A stretch of 64,000 nt of DNA from Strigamia acuminata (Eukaryota > Arthropoda > Chilopoda > Geophilomorpha > Linotaeniidae), in assembly GCA_949358305.1 (NCBI GenBank), contig OX442314.1:4219087-4283086 (forward strand), in the 5' to 3' direction. Within the stretch, counting starts at the first letter, position 1; each line of letters opens with the position of its first letter. Of the stretch, positions 1 through 11,493 are shown piece by piece. Below the pieces are notes generated by a model. That model was not told where the DNA came from. It worked only from the letters and a program-made list of their open reading frames with translations, and made no database searches. A program made the position numbers and the translations under genes.

Positions 1-32
1 CAATTATGTATGTAAATAATCTTTTTTTTCAG

Positions 33-277
33 TGGCAATTGCCCATATTATGAAGATCTGTCAAAGTTTTCATCATGCATGCTTATCAAAAGAAATTTTA
101 AGGAAATTTCTAATAATGAAGTGCAATCCTTCAGACTTAGAGGGCAAATGTCAAACAGCATTAAAAAAATTAATGATCAAATGGTTTAAAAGAGAAATAC
201 CTCAGCAACATGCAGGCCAACATCTGGTCGCTGCATGTGACGATGACCGTCACCATGACGCGTATAAAAAAATTTGA
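33..277 (+). other. Exon-like repeat, copy 1
   Basis: An open frame follows a T-rich tract ending in AG (31-32), which resembles a splice acceptor. The predicted peptide contains AHIMKI, HACLSKEI, ALKKLMIKW and REIPQQHA. Two further copies are near 920-1105 and at 48216-48563. Compared with the 48-kb copy, the indels are 12 and 6 bases, so the frame is kept, which suggests former or current coding constraint. I do not recognise the protein family. No start codon context, downstream donor or partner exon could be confirmed. Confidence 0.35.
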
Positions 278-919
278 AATTTGAAAATTAAAAATTAAAA
301 ATATAATTTTATTTTCATTTTGCAAGTCTAACACTATAGGGTGTCAACCCAAAGAAAGACCAGCTGCAACTGACAGTCGCCATGACCTCTGAGATTTAAA
401 TTAGACTAAAAATTGAAATAGGTATAAAATTATTTGTAAATATTTAAATATTTTGGTATATATTCGTTAAATTAATTTTTTTTAGTTAAATAATTACATC
501 ATTCCTTTTAGTATTGTAAGAATTATTCCTTGAATTAAAGCAAGTGATTTGAGAAAACTTGGTTCTATTATTATTGTTATTAAAATATTGTATAAGTCTT
601 GTTTAAGCATCCGCCATCTTAGAGGATATATGTAAGGAATTAATAAACTTGCTTCCAGATTCAGTGTCAACATCAGTTTATTTTTGTGCGCAATACCTAC
701 AGCCCAACCAGTCACAAGTTTGGATCTACTTTATCACGACATTCTGAATAGAATAGAATTAGCGAAAAGCAAGCAAAATTTGAGGCACTGTGAAAACCAA
801 CTGACCTTGTTGTTCATAAATAGCGCTATGCAAGGATTTTATCGCTTTTTAGTCATTTTTTTAAAACAATTTTATAGTTTTTTGTTCAATTATGTATGTA
901 AATAATCTTTTGTTTTTTT

Positions 920-1105
920 AGTGCCAGTTGCCCACACAATGAAGATTGTTAGAAGTTTTGACCATCTTCTAAATCACGCCTGCTTGACAAAAGAAATCTT
1001 TTGGCAATTTTTAATTACCAAGTTCAATCCTTCAGAATTACCAAGCAATTGTAGAACAGAGGGAAATACCTCAGAAACATGCAGTAGCAGTGTGTAGAGC
1101 AGGAA
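920..1105 (+). pseudogene. Exon-like repeat, copy 2 (broken)
   Basis: This is close in DNA to 48216-48430 (peptide pieces MKIVRS, NHACLTKEIFWQF). The frame stops after the NC codons, and about 40 bases present in the other copies are missing before the GNTSETC-like tail. A T-rich tract ending in AG precedes it, as in the other two copies. It is most likely a decayed copy of the same unidentified exon. Confidence 0.4.
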
Positions 1106-1762
1106 TAATATTAATAAATATATACGATTTGTGCCTAGGAAATTGAAATTAAATTTAATTAAGTTTACTGTGTTTTTGTTAGAAATTAAAGGAAAAGTCC
1201 AGTTGGATGTTTTTCACAACAGTCACAAGTCAGAACTGTGCACTAATATCTTTAAAATTTTACCGCAATTCGGCCAATTTATCTTCTTTAATGAGTGAAC
1301 AATTCCACGCCAAACGGCGACCGCTTCGGAATTTACACCAAACCAAAAGAACACATTTACACAATAGAAGACAACGAATTAATCAGGGCCACCAGACGCC
1401 GCCGCCACGTAATAAAACAGCACAGAATTGTTTGTTTGTCGCTTTTCTAATCAATGGGCGTAAAAATTAATTGTTTTTAGTCAGTTTCCTCGCTAATCAA
1501 TGGGCGCGGTGTTAGCAGAAGATGTTTCTGGTGATTTTTACCGCTTTATCATTACGTTTTTTGGATTTCTGGCAAAGTTTTGACCCGGGAACGTCAGTGG
1601 CGAGGCCTTCCATGTCTTATTAAATTAGAATTGGCAACTCGCATGACAAATTACTCATTCGAAGCTAAAAATTCAAGAAAAAGTGTGAAGCGCGCCAAAT
1701 TCAAGAGTTGTGAAGCAGGGCAAAGCAAATAGTTCCATCTTAATATTTATATATTTGTTATT

Positions 1763-1766
<4 letters not shown>

Positions 1767-1855
<89 letters not shown>
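1767..1855. repeat. (GA)n microsatellite
   Basis: About 44 uninterrupted GA dinucleotides. The flank just downstream also follows the shorter (GA)n tract at 49009-49042, so the microsatellite belongs to the dispersed repeat rather than arising independently. Confidence 0.95.
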
Positions 1856-1860
<5 letters not shown>

Positions 1861-1959
1861 TCAACCCAGCCACTTCAAATGGGATTAATTAGGATGAAAG
1901 TTATTTTGAAAAAAGTGAAAGCTTCTCAAATGTTTACAAATATTTTAGTTTAACACTAG

Positions 1960-2640
1960 AACAGCTAGACTGGTCAAAATGACCCAATGGGTTGCCAATA
2001 GTGTTTTTTGATGCTTTACTTCGTAAATCAGCAACCGTGACATTTTTCTTAAAGGTGACTGAAAAATTGTCCACAGTCCCAGAGAAGTCCAACCAAGAGG
2101 ATTTGAAACAATTGCTTCCAATTAATAGAGCAAGAACCTTGACCATCCTCTGAGCCACTGATTACTTTGAAAATCAAAACCAGGTTTCAGAAATCATATC
2201 CCAAACTGAACACTTCACGTCATGAAAAATGGCAAATGCCATTACCAATCACGAAAAATGGCAAATCACAAAAACCCACAAGACAAATTCAATTTCAAAT
2301 GGAAAATTCAAACCAAACTTTGAAAAACCACCAAACACAACCAAAAAATGCATCAAATAATATTCTTGCCAAATAAATACAATTCGAACTAGGCCTATAG
2401 TAGACCTAAAATGGCGTCAAATAATATCAAAAGAACATATGTAAGAAAATAAATGGATCATTTAGAAATACGAATTCAAACTTGCTGAGAAATTTGCAGA
2501 AATGTAAATCCCATGTTTATGAAACCAACCAACCTTTTGGAAATCAAATCCGAATTAAATAACGTTAAAAACGAACACAGCATGTCGAATAGCAAAATCT
2601 TGCTGTTCATCTCGCCTTGTGGTGAGCGAGACGAAATTAC
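1960..2640. repeat. Duplicated block, copy 1
   Basis: The first part (1970-2160) matches 3068-3340 and the second part (2160-2640) matches 4026-4500. Shared landmarks are TAGACTGGTCAAAATGACC, a stretch around CCACAGTCCCAGAG, and AACTAGGCCTATAGTAG. The 3060-4500 copy carries about 690 extra bases between the two parts. No intact ORF is convincing in either copy. The intervening 2640-3060 holds no recognisable gene. Confidence 0.7.
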
Positions 2641-3059
2641 GTGACAGATTATTGTTTAGCGCTGCCCATGCGCAGAAAAGAAAACAATCCCACGACTACG
2701 GAAATTTGTTGGGGCCATTGTGTCAATCCTGGCACTCAAAAAAATAAAAGAAATAAAAATAAAAACAAAACGAGGGAGGGAATGAGGGATTCTGGGTTTT
2801 GGATTTTTTTGTTGAGCAATTTCATGAGCAGATATATAATAACGAATAAAACGTGCATTACAAGTGCGAAAAATTCAATTCAATTCTGCTCAAATTCTGT
2901 CCAAAACAAATGAATCTATCGCGTCGTTACTCGTTTACATATAAAATTTCAAAATACAAAACTTGATGACGTTTAAAGTGCGAGTTTTTAGAGTGAAAAA
3001 ATCCCTTAATTCTCTTTTTTCTTTTCTTTCTATCCACAAGTCGTGATTTACAAGGTGAA

Positions 3060-4500
3060 TAACGGATAGACTGGTCAAAATGACCGGCACAGTAATAAAC
3101 CCAATGGGTTTCCAATAGTGTTTTGATGCTTTACTTCATAAATCAGCAAACGTGGACAATACGTTTTGGGTCAAATTGATTTGAACAAAGAACAACCACT
3201 CCTGGCTGGCCAAAGTCCTGTTCCATGGGTCATCCAAAAAAAAGTGACTGAAAAATTTTCCACAGTCCCAGAGCAGTCCAACCAAGAGCTTTTGAAACGA
3301 TTGATTACAATTAAGAGAGCAAGAACCGTGAAGAAAATGGCAAGAAAGAAAATAAGACGGTTCGGTTTCAGATTTGGCAAATTTGACAAATAAGGTTCAT
3401 CAATCTCCTCATTACTTAGGAGAGGAGGATGAGACATCAATGGATACATTGATGATAAATAAATAAATATTCATGGCAAATTGGTAAATGCTACACTCTG
3501 ATGTATAGAGTGCAGTGTGCAGTCTTACAATACCAACATTATGCCAACCAGAGCTCTCCTTTAGTATTTATCTAGGGATGACCAAATGAATTTTGCTGAT
3601 TTTCAGCCATGTGCTTAGAGCAATCAAAGAAGTTATTTTATAATTGCTATTGAGAAGATCGTGATATCTTCGCCATAATGTGACGTGGGATAGATACCTC
3701 AAACAACAGTTGGATTTTGGGAAATCAAATTAACCAAACCCAGACTGGAACAAGTGATATTAAATTCTGTACGAAAAATATATATTTGGCTCTGCTCCTA
3801 CACAAGAGTTTCATTCCAGTTCGAAATTCAATCAAATATGAAATACACCTACGGTATTCACAAATGTGATTCCAACATCCAAACCGAATGTGTTTTCTAA
3901 ACCAAAAGAAAAAACCAAATAATTCTGCACCCGCAAATGTATTTCTCCATCTGTAAATGCATTTTTTTCATCTGAAAATACTTTTTTTTTGCTTGAAAAT
4001 GACATTTTTGAAGTTTATGACCATCTACTGATCACTTTGAAAATAAAAACCATGTTTCAGAAATCATAATCCAAACTAAAACACTCGATGTCACAAAAAA
4101 TGACAAATGTCATTACCAATCGCGAAAAAAAAAACCAAACTTGAAAAACCACCAAAACGCTCCAAAAAGCTCATCAATGTTCTTGCCAAATAAATACTCA
4201 GCCGCGACAAATCTGGAAGACAACACATTCCGAACTAGGCCTATAGTAGGCCTAAAATGGCACCAAAGAATGACAAAAGATCCAAAGAAAATAAAAGGAC
4301 CATTTTTTCAAAGAATTACTTGCTGTGAAAATGGCGGAAATGTTAATCCGTGTTCATGAAACCAATCAATCAACCTTTTGGAAATCAAATCCGAATAAAA
4401 TAACGCGAAAAACGAACACAGCATGTCGACCAGCAAAATCTTGCTTTTCACCTCGCCTCCTGCTGATCGAGTCAAAATTACGTGACAGATTATTGTTGGT
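3060..4500. repeat. Duplicated block, copy 2
   Basis: Second copy of the 1960-2640 block in the same orientation, with an unmatched insert at about 3345-4020. The small open frames here (for example 3166-3393) are not conserved in frame with copy 1, so I treat the block as non-coding repeat DNA. Confidence 0.65.
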
Positions 4501-4734
4501 CGTATCGTATTGTTTATAGCATCGTCATAAAATCCCAGTTAAACGAGCAAAACATCGTGGAAATGCACAAAACACACTTTGGGTCGCTGCACTCGACTCT
4601 ATTTTCTGCCGGGTGGAAAGTCAAGTCGTATTTGATAATTTGACACCCATGATCTTAATTTTTAATTTTCATATTATTTTTTGGAATAAAATATTAATTT
4701 ACATACCGGTAATTATAATGTTTTTCTTTTGTCA

Positions 4735-4761
4735 GTAAACGTTGTGGTCCACAACGTTTAC
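4735..4761. repeat. Short perfect palindrome
   Basis: Two 13-base arms (GTAAACGTTGTGG and its complement) are separated by one base. The flanks (about 4680-4700 and 4782-4800) are also imperfectly complementary around TTTTTTGGAATA, so this is the centre of a larger decayed inverted repeat. The surrounding 4500-5465 holds no gene I can support. Confidence 0.7.
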
Positions 4762-5468
4762 TTTGTGGATATTATAGGATTAAAATTATATTCCAAAAAA
4801 ATTATATTCCGGACGTCACCCGTAAAAGTGTGAAAATAATTCAACTCTCACACTGAAATTTACTCCGCAAGATTCCAAAAGTCCTTATCGGTTTTCCTCG
4901 CTTTTCCCTGTCACACTATTAATAATTCAACTCACAATTTTCCAAATAGCTCCAATACAGGCTGACTAATAATCAGCAAATTGAAAACAATAAAGCGTGA
5001 ACTGTGTGAGATAAAGCGAAATAATACCAAATAGTGTTTTCTTTAATCATCTTTAATCGGGGGGTGAAGTTATACAATACTAAGGCCGACAAATGGCCGA
5101 TAAAATCGAGATAAATTAAGATAAGATATCAGTTGTCGGGCTTAGTTAATAAATCAAAGAAACAAACAAAAAGCTCCGGCCAGGCCAAAAACCAGACCTT
5201 ATGTACAGTATGTTCTAATCAGACCTGTGAATCCAGTGACAGCCAATTGGACATCAGAATCGCTGGATTCACTGGTCTTATTAGATTAGAGATTAGCAAG
5301 TCCGGACCTTGCAGAAGCCTAGATCCAATTGAGCCCAATTGGTTACTCTCAACAGGTAAGTATTCCTAGTGTTATGTTGTCAATATTCTCACAAACAGTT
5401 GCATTTTTAAACCAATAAATAAAAGAAATTTATTTATACATTCCCCGAATTAATTATAACTCCTTTAA

Positions 5469-6340
5469 ACCAAGGACGACTACTCCAATGGACGGGAAAC
5501 ACAATGCTGTGGGGTTGGCCTATGTCTGACCAACTCCCACAATCCTTAGCGCGATAAATTAGTACGCCACCTTGTGGTGGTAATGGTTAACAGTGTCAGC
5601 TGACATTAACAACCTAGTCAGGACAAAACAATTCATAAACTCGTGCACATTTCCAACAACAACAACAATTAGTTATTTGGTTACTTACACATCCCACAAG
5701 GTAATTAAATAGGCTTATTTATTTAAAATGTGCGCCTGTATTTATTTATTTAATAAAAAACAAAAACTGACACAACTAAAAATGTAAACAAATATTGGAT
5801 TTTGATAGACTATCTTAGTCTGGTGTCTCCATTCAAACGAGGTTGAAAATCATACATTTTGAACCAACGTTAAAGAATTTGTGTTAAATTGTACATTAAT
5901 TTGCAATACACCAGTACAATATTTAATCTTTCAACTACTAAACAAATTAAAATCAAGTAATCATATGTCATTTTTTATTTAAGTCTTCAATGCAAAACAT
6001 TTACGATCGAACGCACATGTCCGTACCGACAATTACGTGCTGCACGCTTAAAAATATAACAATATCATTAAGATTTCATTTTTAATAATACCAGTACATT
6101 AATAATGCCTTACTTAACAATATTATCACTTACTTTTATTTATTAGAAGGCCTGTTTTCTTAGATTGGATTGCAAAACTTTACAATCACTTGGGAGAACT
6201 TAGAGTGGAAATTGCAAATGGCTGCCAATCTAGTTCGAAAATACACCCCTGAAAATCGCGCTAAGGATTGTGGGAGTTGGTCAGACATAGGCCAACCCCA
6301 CAGCATTGTGTTTCCCGTCCATTGGAGTAGTCGTCCTTGT
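5469..6340. mobile_element. MITE-like element flanked by TTAA
   Basis: About 84 bases at 5469-5552 are repeated in inverted orientation at 6257-6340, almost identical, with one single-base indel near the outer end. Both ends abut TTAA (5465-5468 and 6341-6344), the target duplication known for piggyBac-type transposons. The 870-bp body has no transposase. Assignment to piggyBac rests only on the TTAA and is tentative. Confidence 0.6.
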
Positions 6341-6344
6341 TTAA

Positions 6345-6962
6345 ACGTATTCGAAATGCGCGCTTTTTACTAAATAGCGCCATCTGTTGTTAAATTGCAT
6401 ACTACTCGGTTTTTTAACCGTGGCAGTCATTGTTGAATATAAACTTAAATACTGTTATATTAAAATAAATTCATAGGTGGCGCAACACGCATTAACGCGT
6501 CACAAATTAACATGACATTAAAACATGGAATGCACTGGGCAATGCAGTGAAGCAAACACAGCAAGCTCATGTTGTCATTATCGGTTTTTCCAGGGTTTCC
6601 ATGCCACCATATCAATAATTCAATTCACAATTTTCCAATTAACTTCTGAATAACTTAGCAAGACTAATAAGCAACCGAAGGAAACTTTACCGATCTACAC
6701 TATAATCAGCCAACATGTTGCTAGGAAACGATGTATGAATACACACGTGTTGTCAGTTCACCTTGAACTTAGCAAGAGACTAACAGCAGAAACTGCAGGT
6801 GCCTACTCAACTCAAAAGCACACAATATATCTTCTGCCTAACGGATTCTAAATTTACAAGTTGCTGTTACTACACATGCAATCAGATTTGTCAACTGGAT
6901 AACTGTACTTATTATACACTCGGTTTTTTTATTCCTAGTTTGTCGTGCGAATAACGAAAATT
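6345..6962. other. Region upstream of the DEG/ENaC gene
   Basis: No supported gene. A T-rich tract ending in TAG at 6938 could be a splice acceptor just upstream of the first coding exon, which would place a 5' untranslated or upstream exon further left. I found no such exon and no clear core promoter. Confidence 0.3.
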
Positions 6963-7460
6963 ATGGAGAATAATGAAACCACTAGAAGAAACGGAAAACT
7001 ACGTCTAAAAATTCATCAATTAATGAGAGTTGATGCGAAGAAACCGAGCTGTGGTTTAACCGGTTTGGACAATTTCATTAACATTAAACAACGTTGGAGC
7101 GGCCATCGCGCCCTATGGCTTCTATTGTTCGTATTTTGCACAAGCGTTCTCACTTATCAAGCATACGATAGAGTAATGCATTACTTAAGTTATCCTACGG
7201 CTGTTGACGTGTCGAGTGGATCGGAAGATGTCATTTTGCCGTACTTGTTGATCTGTAGTGGACATACAAAAGAAATGGCCAGGCTTTGGAATAAAACCCA
7301 TGCACATAGCAAAACTTTTGAAGTGGACGAATCAGGCAACTTTAAGTCATTTGATTGCCTAAACATGCTGAAAACTCTTATGGCAACCCCAACTCAGCAT
7401 ATGGATGAAGTTTGGAATGCAACTAATTTGACCAAGGAAATACACAGCATAAACATGAAA
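6963..7460 (+). CDS. DEG/ENaC channel gene, unit A N-terminal exon (TM1)
   Basis: This encodes the N-terminus of a DEG/ENaC (Pfam ASC) cation channel subunit. The first in-frame ATG is at 6963. Residues 1-49 are cytoplasmic, about 50-68 (WLLLFVFCTSVLTYQAY) form TM1, and the family hallmark after TM1 is seen as YLSYPTAV and LPYLLICSG (about 74-100). The usual cytoplasmic HG gating motif reads TG here. The frame runs 166 codons to a phase-0 donor (AAA then GTAAAA at 7461). The matching position in unit B (24485) also ends in Lys at a phase-0 GTA donor. The open frame continues only 36 bases past the donor, which supports an intron. The extracellular part continues in later exons. Confidence 0.85.
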
Positions 7461-7629
7461 GTAAAAGCAAAAATTAAAAGCAATTATAAACAATAAAATA
7501 ACTGATAAGTTAAACTTCTTTAGGGTTATACAAACAACAGCTTTGTCCTGACGGAAATCGATAGCTATTTCGGAATTTGCTCAGCATTTAAATTTAGTAA
7601 GACTAGTACACTACAGATAATAAATAATG

Positions 7630-8046
7630 TTAGAGCAAAATTTCCAATTAGAAAGTTGTAGAGCATGGCCTAATTAGTCTAGAACTGTTCTTAAAAAAGT
7701 TATCTCTTACTGAAAAGTTTTGAGAAAAAAAGGTTTGAAATGTTAATCTACTCAGCTTTGTAACCTAAAACTATCATGTGGAATGTATTTCCAAAATAAA
7801 TTATTTCCTTTCTTTTGTGTTTCCTCTCTTCTACTTACAAGTATGACCCAATAAAGTGTCCTGATTGAGGATTAGCTTGGTTGCCTTAATAGTTTTAGGT
7901 TACAAAGCTGAGTTACAAAGCTGAGTTGACTAACATTTCAAACTTTTTTTTGTCAAAACTTTTCAGTACGAGATAACTTTTTTAAGAACAGTTCTAGACT
8001 AATTAGGCCATGCTATACAACTTTCTAATTGGAAATTTTGCTCTAA
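7630..8046. mobile_element. Snapback inverted-repeat element
   Basis: About 145 bases at 7630-7774 recur inverted at 7890-8046 with over 90 percent identity by eye. A roughly 115-base spacer separates the arms, so a transcript would fold into a long hairpin. Part of the arm (CTACAACTTT and GCTCTAACCTGATT) is repeated once more near 8100-8145. It encodes nothing. It lies in the first located intron of the DEG/ENaC gene. The stretch 8050-8300 ends in TTTTGGGACACCCTGTA (8284-8300), a terminus motif common in arthropod DNA transposons. Confidence 0.7.
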
Positions 8047-8310
8047 CCTGATTTAACTTTCGATGACTAAGACAAGTTGGATAGTACTAATTTTATAATG
8101 CTCTACAACTTTGTGATTCAAAATTTTGCTCTAACCTGATTGGTTTAGAAGTTAGTTGAAAATGGCCTTCAAGGTCAAATTTGATGACATCATTGGATTG
8201 CTCTCACCAAACTTCCTATAAGATCGTTTCATCAAAGTTGGCCTAGATGCAATTGCTCATGAAATATTTAGGGTGGTTCATACTTTTGGGACACCCTGTA
8301 TATGAAAATA

Positions 8311-8934
8311 CAAAGCAAACTCTTTATAACGAATCGCACGGGTCCGAAAAAATCGATTTGTTATAACGAGAATTCGTTAAAACGAATTAGCTGAAAAAAA
8401 TCAAATTCCATCAAACATCATTAACAACATTATTGATTCATAAATTGGTGTTTATTTTATCCCAATTCTTAAAAATTGTTGAAATTGTAAAACGGGACAA
8501 ATTAAACTCAACTGCTACAATTGATGGCTTCTTGCTATTGTCATTGGCATTAAAAATGTTCAATTTGTCCTGAATCAAAATTTCCTGTTGTTTGGCACCC
8601 ATTTTAAAACAGAAATTTTTTTATTTTTTCTAAATGTGTTCTAAATATTGACAAAAGATGTTGTGAGTCATGTGATCAGATTTGAAAATTCTTTATAACA
8701 AGGGCTTGAGGATATTACAGTGTACATGAAAACTTGTTTGTTATGATGAATAATTCGTTATATTGAAATTCGTTATATCAAAAATAATTAACATGGTGTT
8801 CTTTGATGGCCAACCAATTCGTTATATCGCGATTTGTTACAAGTATATCGTGATTCGTTATCGCGATTTGTTATATCGCGATTCGTTATATCGCGCTTTG
8901 TTATATTGCGATTCGTTATAAAGAGTTTCGACTG
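8311..8934 (-). mobile_element. pogo/Tigger-like MITE, copy 1
   Basis: The ends are inverted repeats (AACTCTTTATAACGAATCGC and its complement) flanked by TA, as expected for Tc1/mariner-superfamily elements. The interior encodes on the minus strand a remnant of a CENP-B/pogo type helix-turn-helix: residues reading QDKLNIFNA, then EFNLSRFTISTIFKNWDKI. No DDE catalytic domain remains. A second copy is at 19850-20404. Confidence 0.8.
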
Positions 8935-8990
8935 TATTTCCAAAAGAGACGTAACTTTCGATTATAATGACTCAAGGGGGTGTTTCATCT

Positions 8991-9190
8991 GAGGAACTGT
9001 AAATGGGGATGCCTACTGTCAAATATTTGATAATTTTCTCATACCAATGGTTAAATATTATTTGCTTACCTGTACCCATGGTCACAGATTTTGTACAAAA
9101 ACTCACATTACATGTAAAGAACCATGTGAATACAACATCATGGTCTTAGTATCACAAGATCTGATGATGGGATCATCTCATAATAAACCT
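8991..9190 (+). other. Possible DEG/ENaC-like exon fragment
   Basis: One frame is open from 8991 and reads LLTCTHGHRFC and CKEPCEYN, Cys spacing that recalls DEG/ENaC finger or pre-TM2 segments. A good donor (GTAAGC) sits at 9191 and a weaker one at 9114. No upstream acceptor gives the phase needed to join 7460, and the segment has no clear partner in unit B. It could be a decayed exon or chance. The following 9200-10080 holds no supported gene. Confidence 0.2.
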
Positions 9191-10082
9191 GTAAGCATGT
9201 CACTAAGTATTCCATACTTTTAGGACACTATGCATCCTACAGAAGCGTAATTTTGCTCAATCTAGAGCTAAGTTATGTCTCTTTAGGGAATGTTTTCATT
9301 TATATTAGAGAGAGCTTCCTAGCAATGTAAAAATGTCTTCAAACAATGATGTGCTTATAAAAATTTGGATTATTCCAAACTTGTTGGACTGACTGTACTG
9401 TAAACAGAAAGTGGTGGGCTGCTATTACAGTGCTGCCTCTAAATCACATATTTTGTTCACGTATCTAGAGTAAACGGGAGATGAGCAATTCATTAAGCAA
9501 AACAAATTTTGGTTTTCAACAATGCATCATGGTTTTTTAAATTGTAATTGAAAAAGCAACAATGCAATTTGAAAAAGTCAATTGTGAAGTTGCATTTGCT
9601 TAAGCATTGTATTGTTTAGTCAGAAACAATTAAATCAAATTTTTTTTCTACAAAATCATTGATAAAAAATGCATATAACAAACTTAATTTTTCTGAAATT
9701 TTAGACTTGTTTTTATTGCTAACTAAGAATTTATTTAAAGTATTCTCCATCTGCAGTAATGCATGCTTGCAACCTAGACAAGATGTTGTCAAATACATTT
9801 TGAAATATATCACGAGTTACAGTATTAATTGGTGAGCTGCTGTGATCCTCATTTAGCAATAAGAAATTGAATAGAAAAAACATTTTTGATTTTAATAATT
9901 TTGGAATAAACAACTGATGCTCTACAACTTTACAATTGACATTTTCAGTTCGCATTGTTACTTTTTAAGAAAAAATGTGAAAAAACCATGATGCATTGTT
10001 GAAAACCCAAATTTGTGTTGCTTAATGAATTGCCCATCTCCAAGTGATTCTAGATTCGTGAAGACAATCTGTGATTACTACT

Positions 10083-10118
10083 TACCATATTACCTCACAT
10101 TAAGTCGCATGCCGGTGT
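10083..10118. repeat. Left arm of a distant inverted repeat
   Basis: About 36 bases including ATATTACCTCACAT and GCATGCCG are repeated inverted at 16942-16975. The two arms bracket the Mutator-like fragment, the CCAATATTGG-rich DNA and the copia insertion. They may be the termini of an older DNA transposon. I found no convincing target duplication. Confidence 0.5.
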
Positions 10119-10139
10119 AGTGCGAGTTATCCCAGGTAG

Positions 10140-10960
10140 CATTATACATGTATATTGGGGGTAAATTAAACGCCCCCCAAAAACACTTGGATTCACCCAA
10201 ATAAAACTGATTTGCCCCCTCTTTTTCAACCCCCCCAAAGAAAACTCATTTGTCCCCCTTTTTTTAGGAACCACCCCAAAATTTTTATTAGGCAAAATGG
10301 CTTATGAATGTCGGAAAAACGTTACGCCAGTAATGTTTTTGCTATGTTCATGCTTCTCTGAGTATATAAGCCAGCATATTATTATTGTTTTGTATTCGTG
10401 TTCAACAATGACATCCCAAGTTGTTGTTTTCGCAAACTCAGACTCGAGTCGGATACTGCTAAAAAGACACTGCGGGAAAGTGACATCGACAAGTACATAC
10501 GACAGGTTGACCTTAAAAACTGGCGCCACTTCGATACATACATACAGTCGAAGAATAGTTTATGGCTTGTGACCATAGAAAATAGCAAATGGGACGAAGG
10601 GACTTGCACATGTCCCACTTTTTTAAGACCTACATGTGTAAACACATTTTAGGTATAGCGATTGGTGAGAAGCTATACTCTGTTCCACTTGAGGCGAAGA
10701 ATATCCCTCTAGGTAAAAAAAGAAAACATGGCAGGCCGTCTAAAGCTAAAAAGGCACTGATGGCCAAATAATTTTTTCTTCTGAAGTTTGTTTTGGGGGT
10801 TAAGAGTTTTTTCTGTTTTTTTTGGGGAGGGGGGAAAAAAGCTTTCTCGGGGGGCAAAAGAAGTTTTTTTGGTGGGAGGAGCAGTATTTTCGGTTTGGTT
10901 TTATTTGGGGGGAAAACTAGTTTATTTCGGGGGGGGGGAATGGATATTTCTGGAGGGCCA
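10140..10960 (+). mobile_element. Mutator-like fragment with C-rich/G-rich ends
   Basis: The left side (10150-10290) is a series of C-runs separated by A/T words and the right side (10790-10955) is the complementary series of G-runs, so the ends form a long imperfect inverted repeat. Between them lies the C-terminal part of a SWIM-domain transposase (see 10398-10771). Mutator-like elements characteristically carry a C-terminal SWIM zinc finger and long terminal inverted repeats. The rest of the transposase is absent. Confidence 0.55.
10398..10771 (+). pseudogene. SWIM zinc finger fragment of a Mutator-like transposase
   Basis: The frame from 10398 ends with WDEGTCTCPTF. After a one-base slip in a run of T it continues in the next frame as KTYMCKHILGIAIGEK and ends KRKHGRPSKAKKALMAK at 10771. 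CTCP followed by nine residues and CKH is the CxC...CxH pattern of SWIM domains found at the C-terminus of MULE transposases. The basic tail with GRPSK resembles an AT-hook. The frameshift and the absence of a catalytic core make it a pseudogene. The downstream frame alone opens at 10589. Confidence 0.65.
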
Positions 10961-10974
10961 TTAAATCATATCCT

Positions 10975-11310
10975 TATATATTGGGCCAATATTGAACCAA
11001 TATCGGGTATCTTGGGGTTCTGCTGGCCATATAAACAACCTTCAGCCAATATAGGTACAATATTGGGAACATAATATAGGCCAATATTGGGAATACGATA
11101 TTGGCCTAATGTTGGCTAAGGATTAGCAAGCCAATATTGGGTTTACACGCCAGACCCAATGTTGGCCCAATATTGGCCGAAATATTGGCCCAATTTTGGC
11201 TGGCAATATTAGCCCAATATTAACTAGCCAATTGTTAGCCAATATTGGCTATCGGTAGGCAGCCATTGATTGGCCAATTTTGGGAATACAATAATGGACC
11301 AATCTGGCCA
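10975..11310. repeat. CCAATATTGG-rich palindromic DNA, part 1
   Basis: About 340 bases contain more than a dozen close variants of the self-complementary words CCAATATTGG, GGCCAATATTGG and CCAATGTTGG at irregular spacing. There is no ORF of note. A second cluster with the same words is at 11885-12110. The 570 bases between lack the motif, so the two clusters may be the ends of one element. Confidence 0.75.
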
Positions 11311-11493
11311 CGGTCACTTAGAAATTGGAATTATCAAAAATTGACCAAATTTTTGAATTCTTCAGTGTTTTTTACACTTGTCTCTAAAAATTAGGCTGAA
11401 ATATTGAGAACATAAATTTTTATGTCAAAAAATGCATTTTTGATCATTTTGTAAAAGTCTGGAACAATGTCTGGATTCTAACCAAAATAAGCA

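Larger units (their letters stand above)
1..1900. repeat. Dispersed repeat mosaic, 5' copy
   Basis: This block shares many collinear pieces with 46050-49081. The matching pairs are 494-605 with 46163-46270, 801-905 with 48092-48198, 1115-1215 with 46275-46370, 1396-1760 with 46509-46868, and 1855-1900 with 49040-49081. Each piece is clearly alike, but spacers and insertions differ. It contains two copies of a coding-like exon (33-277 and about 920-1105). I cannot say whether it is a decayed transposon or a segmental duplication of a host locus. Confidence 0.7.
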
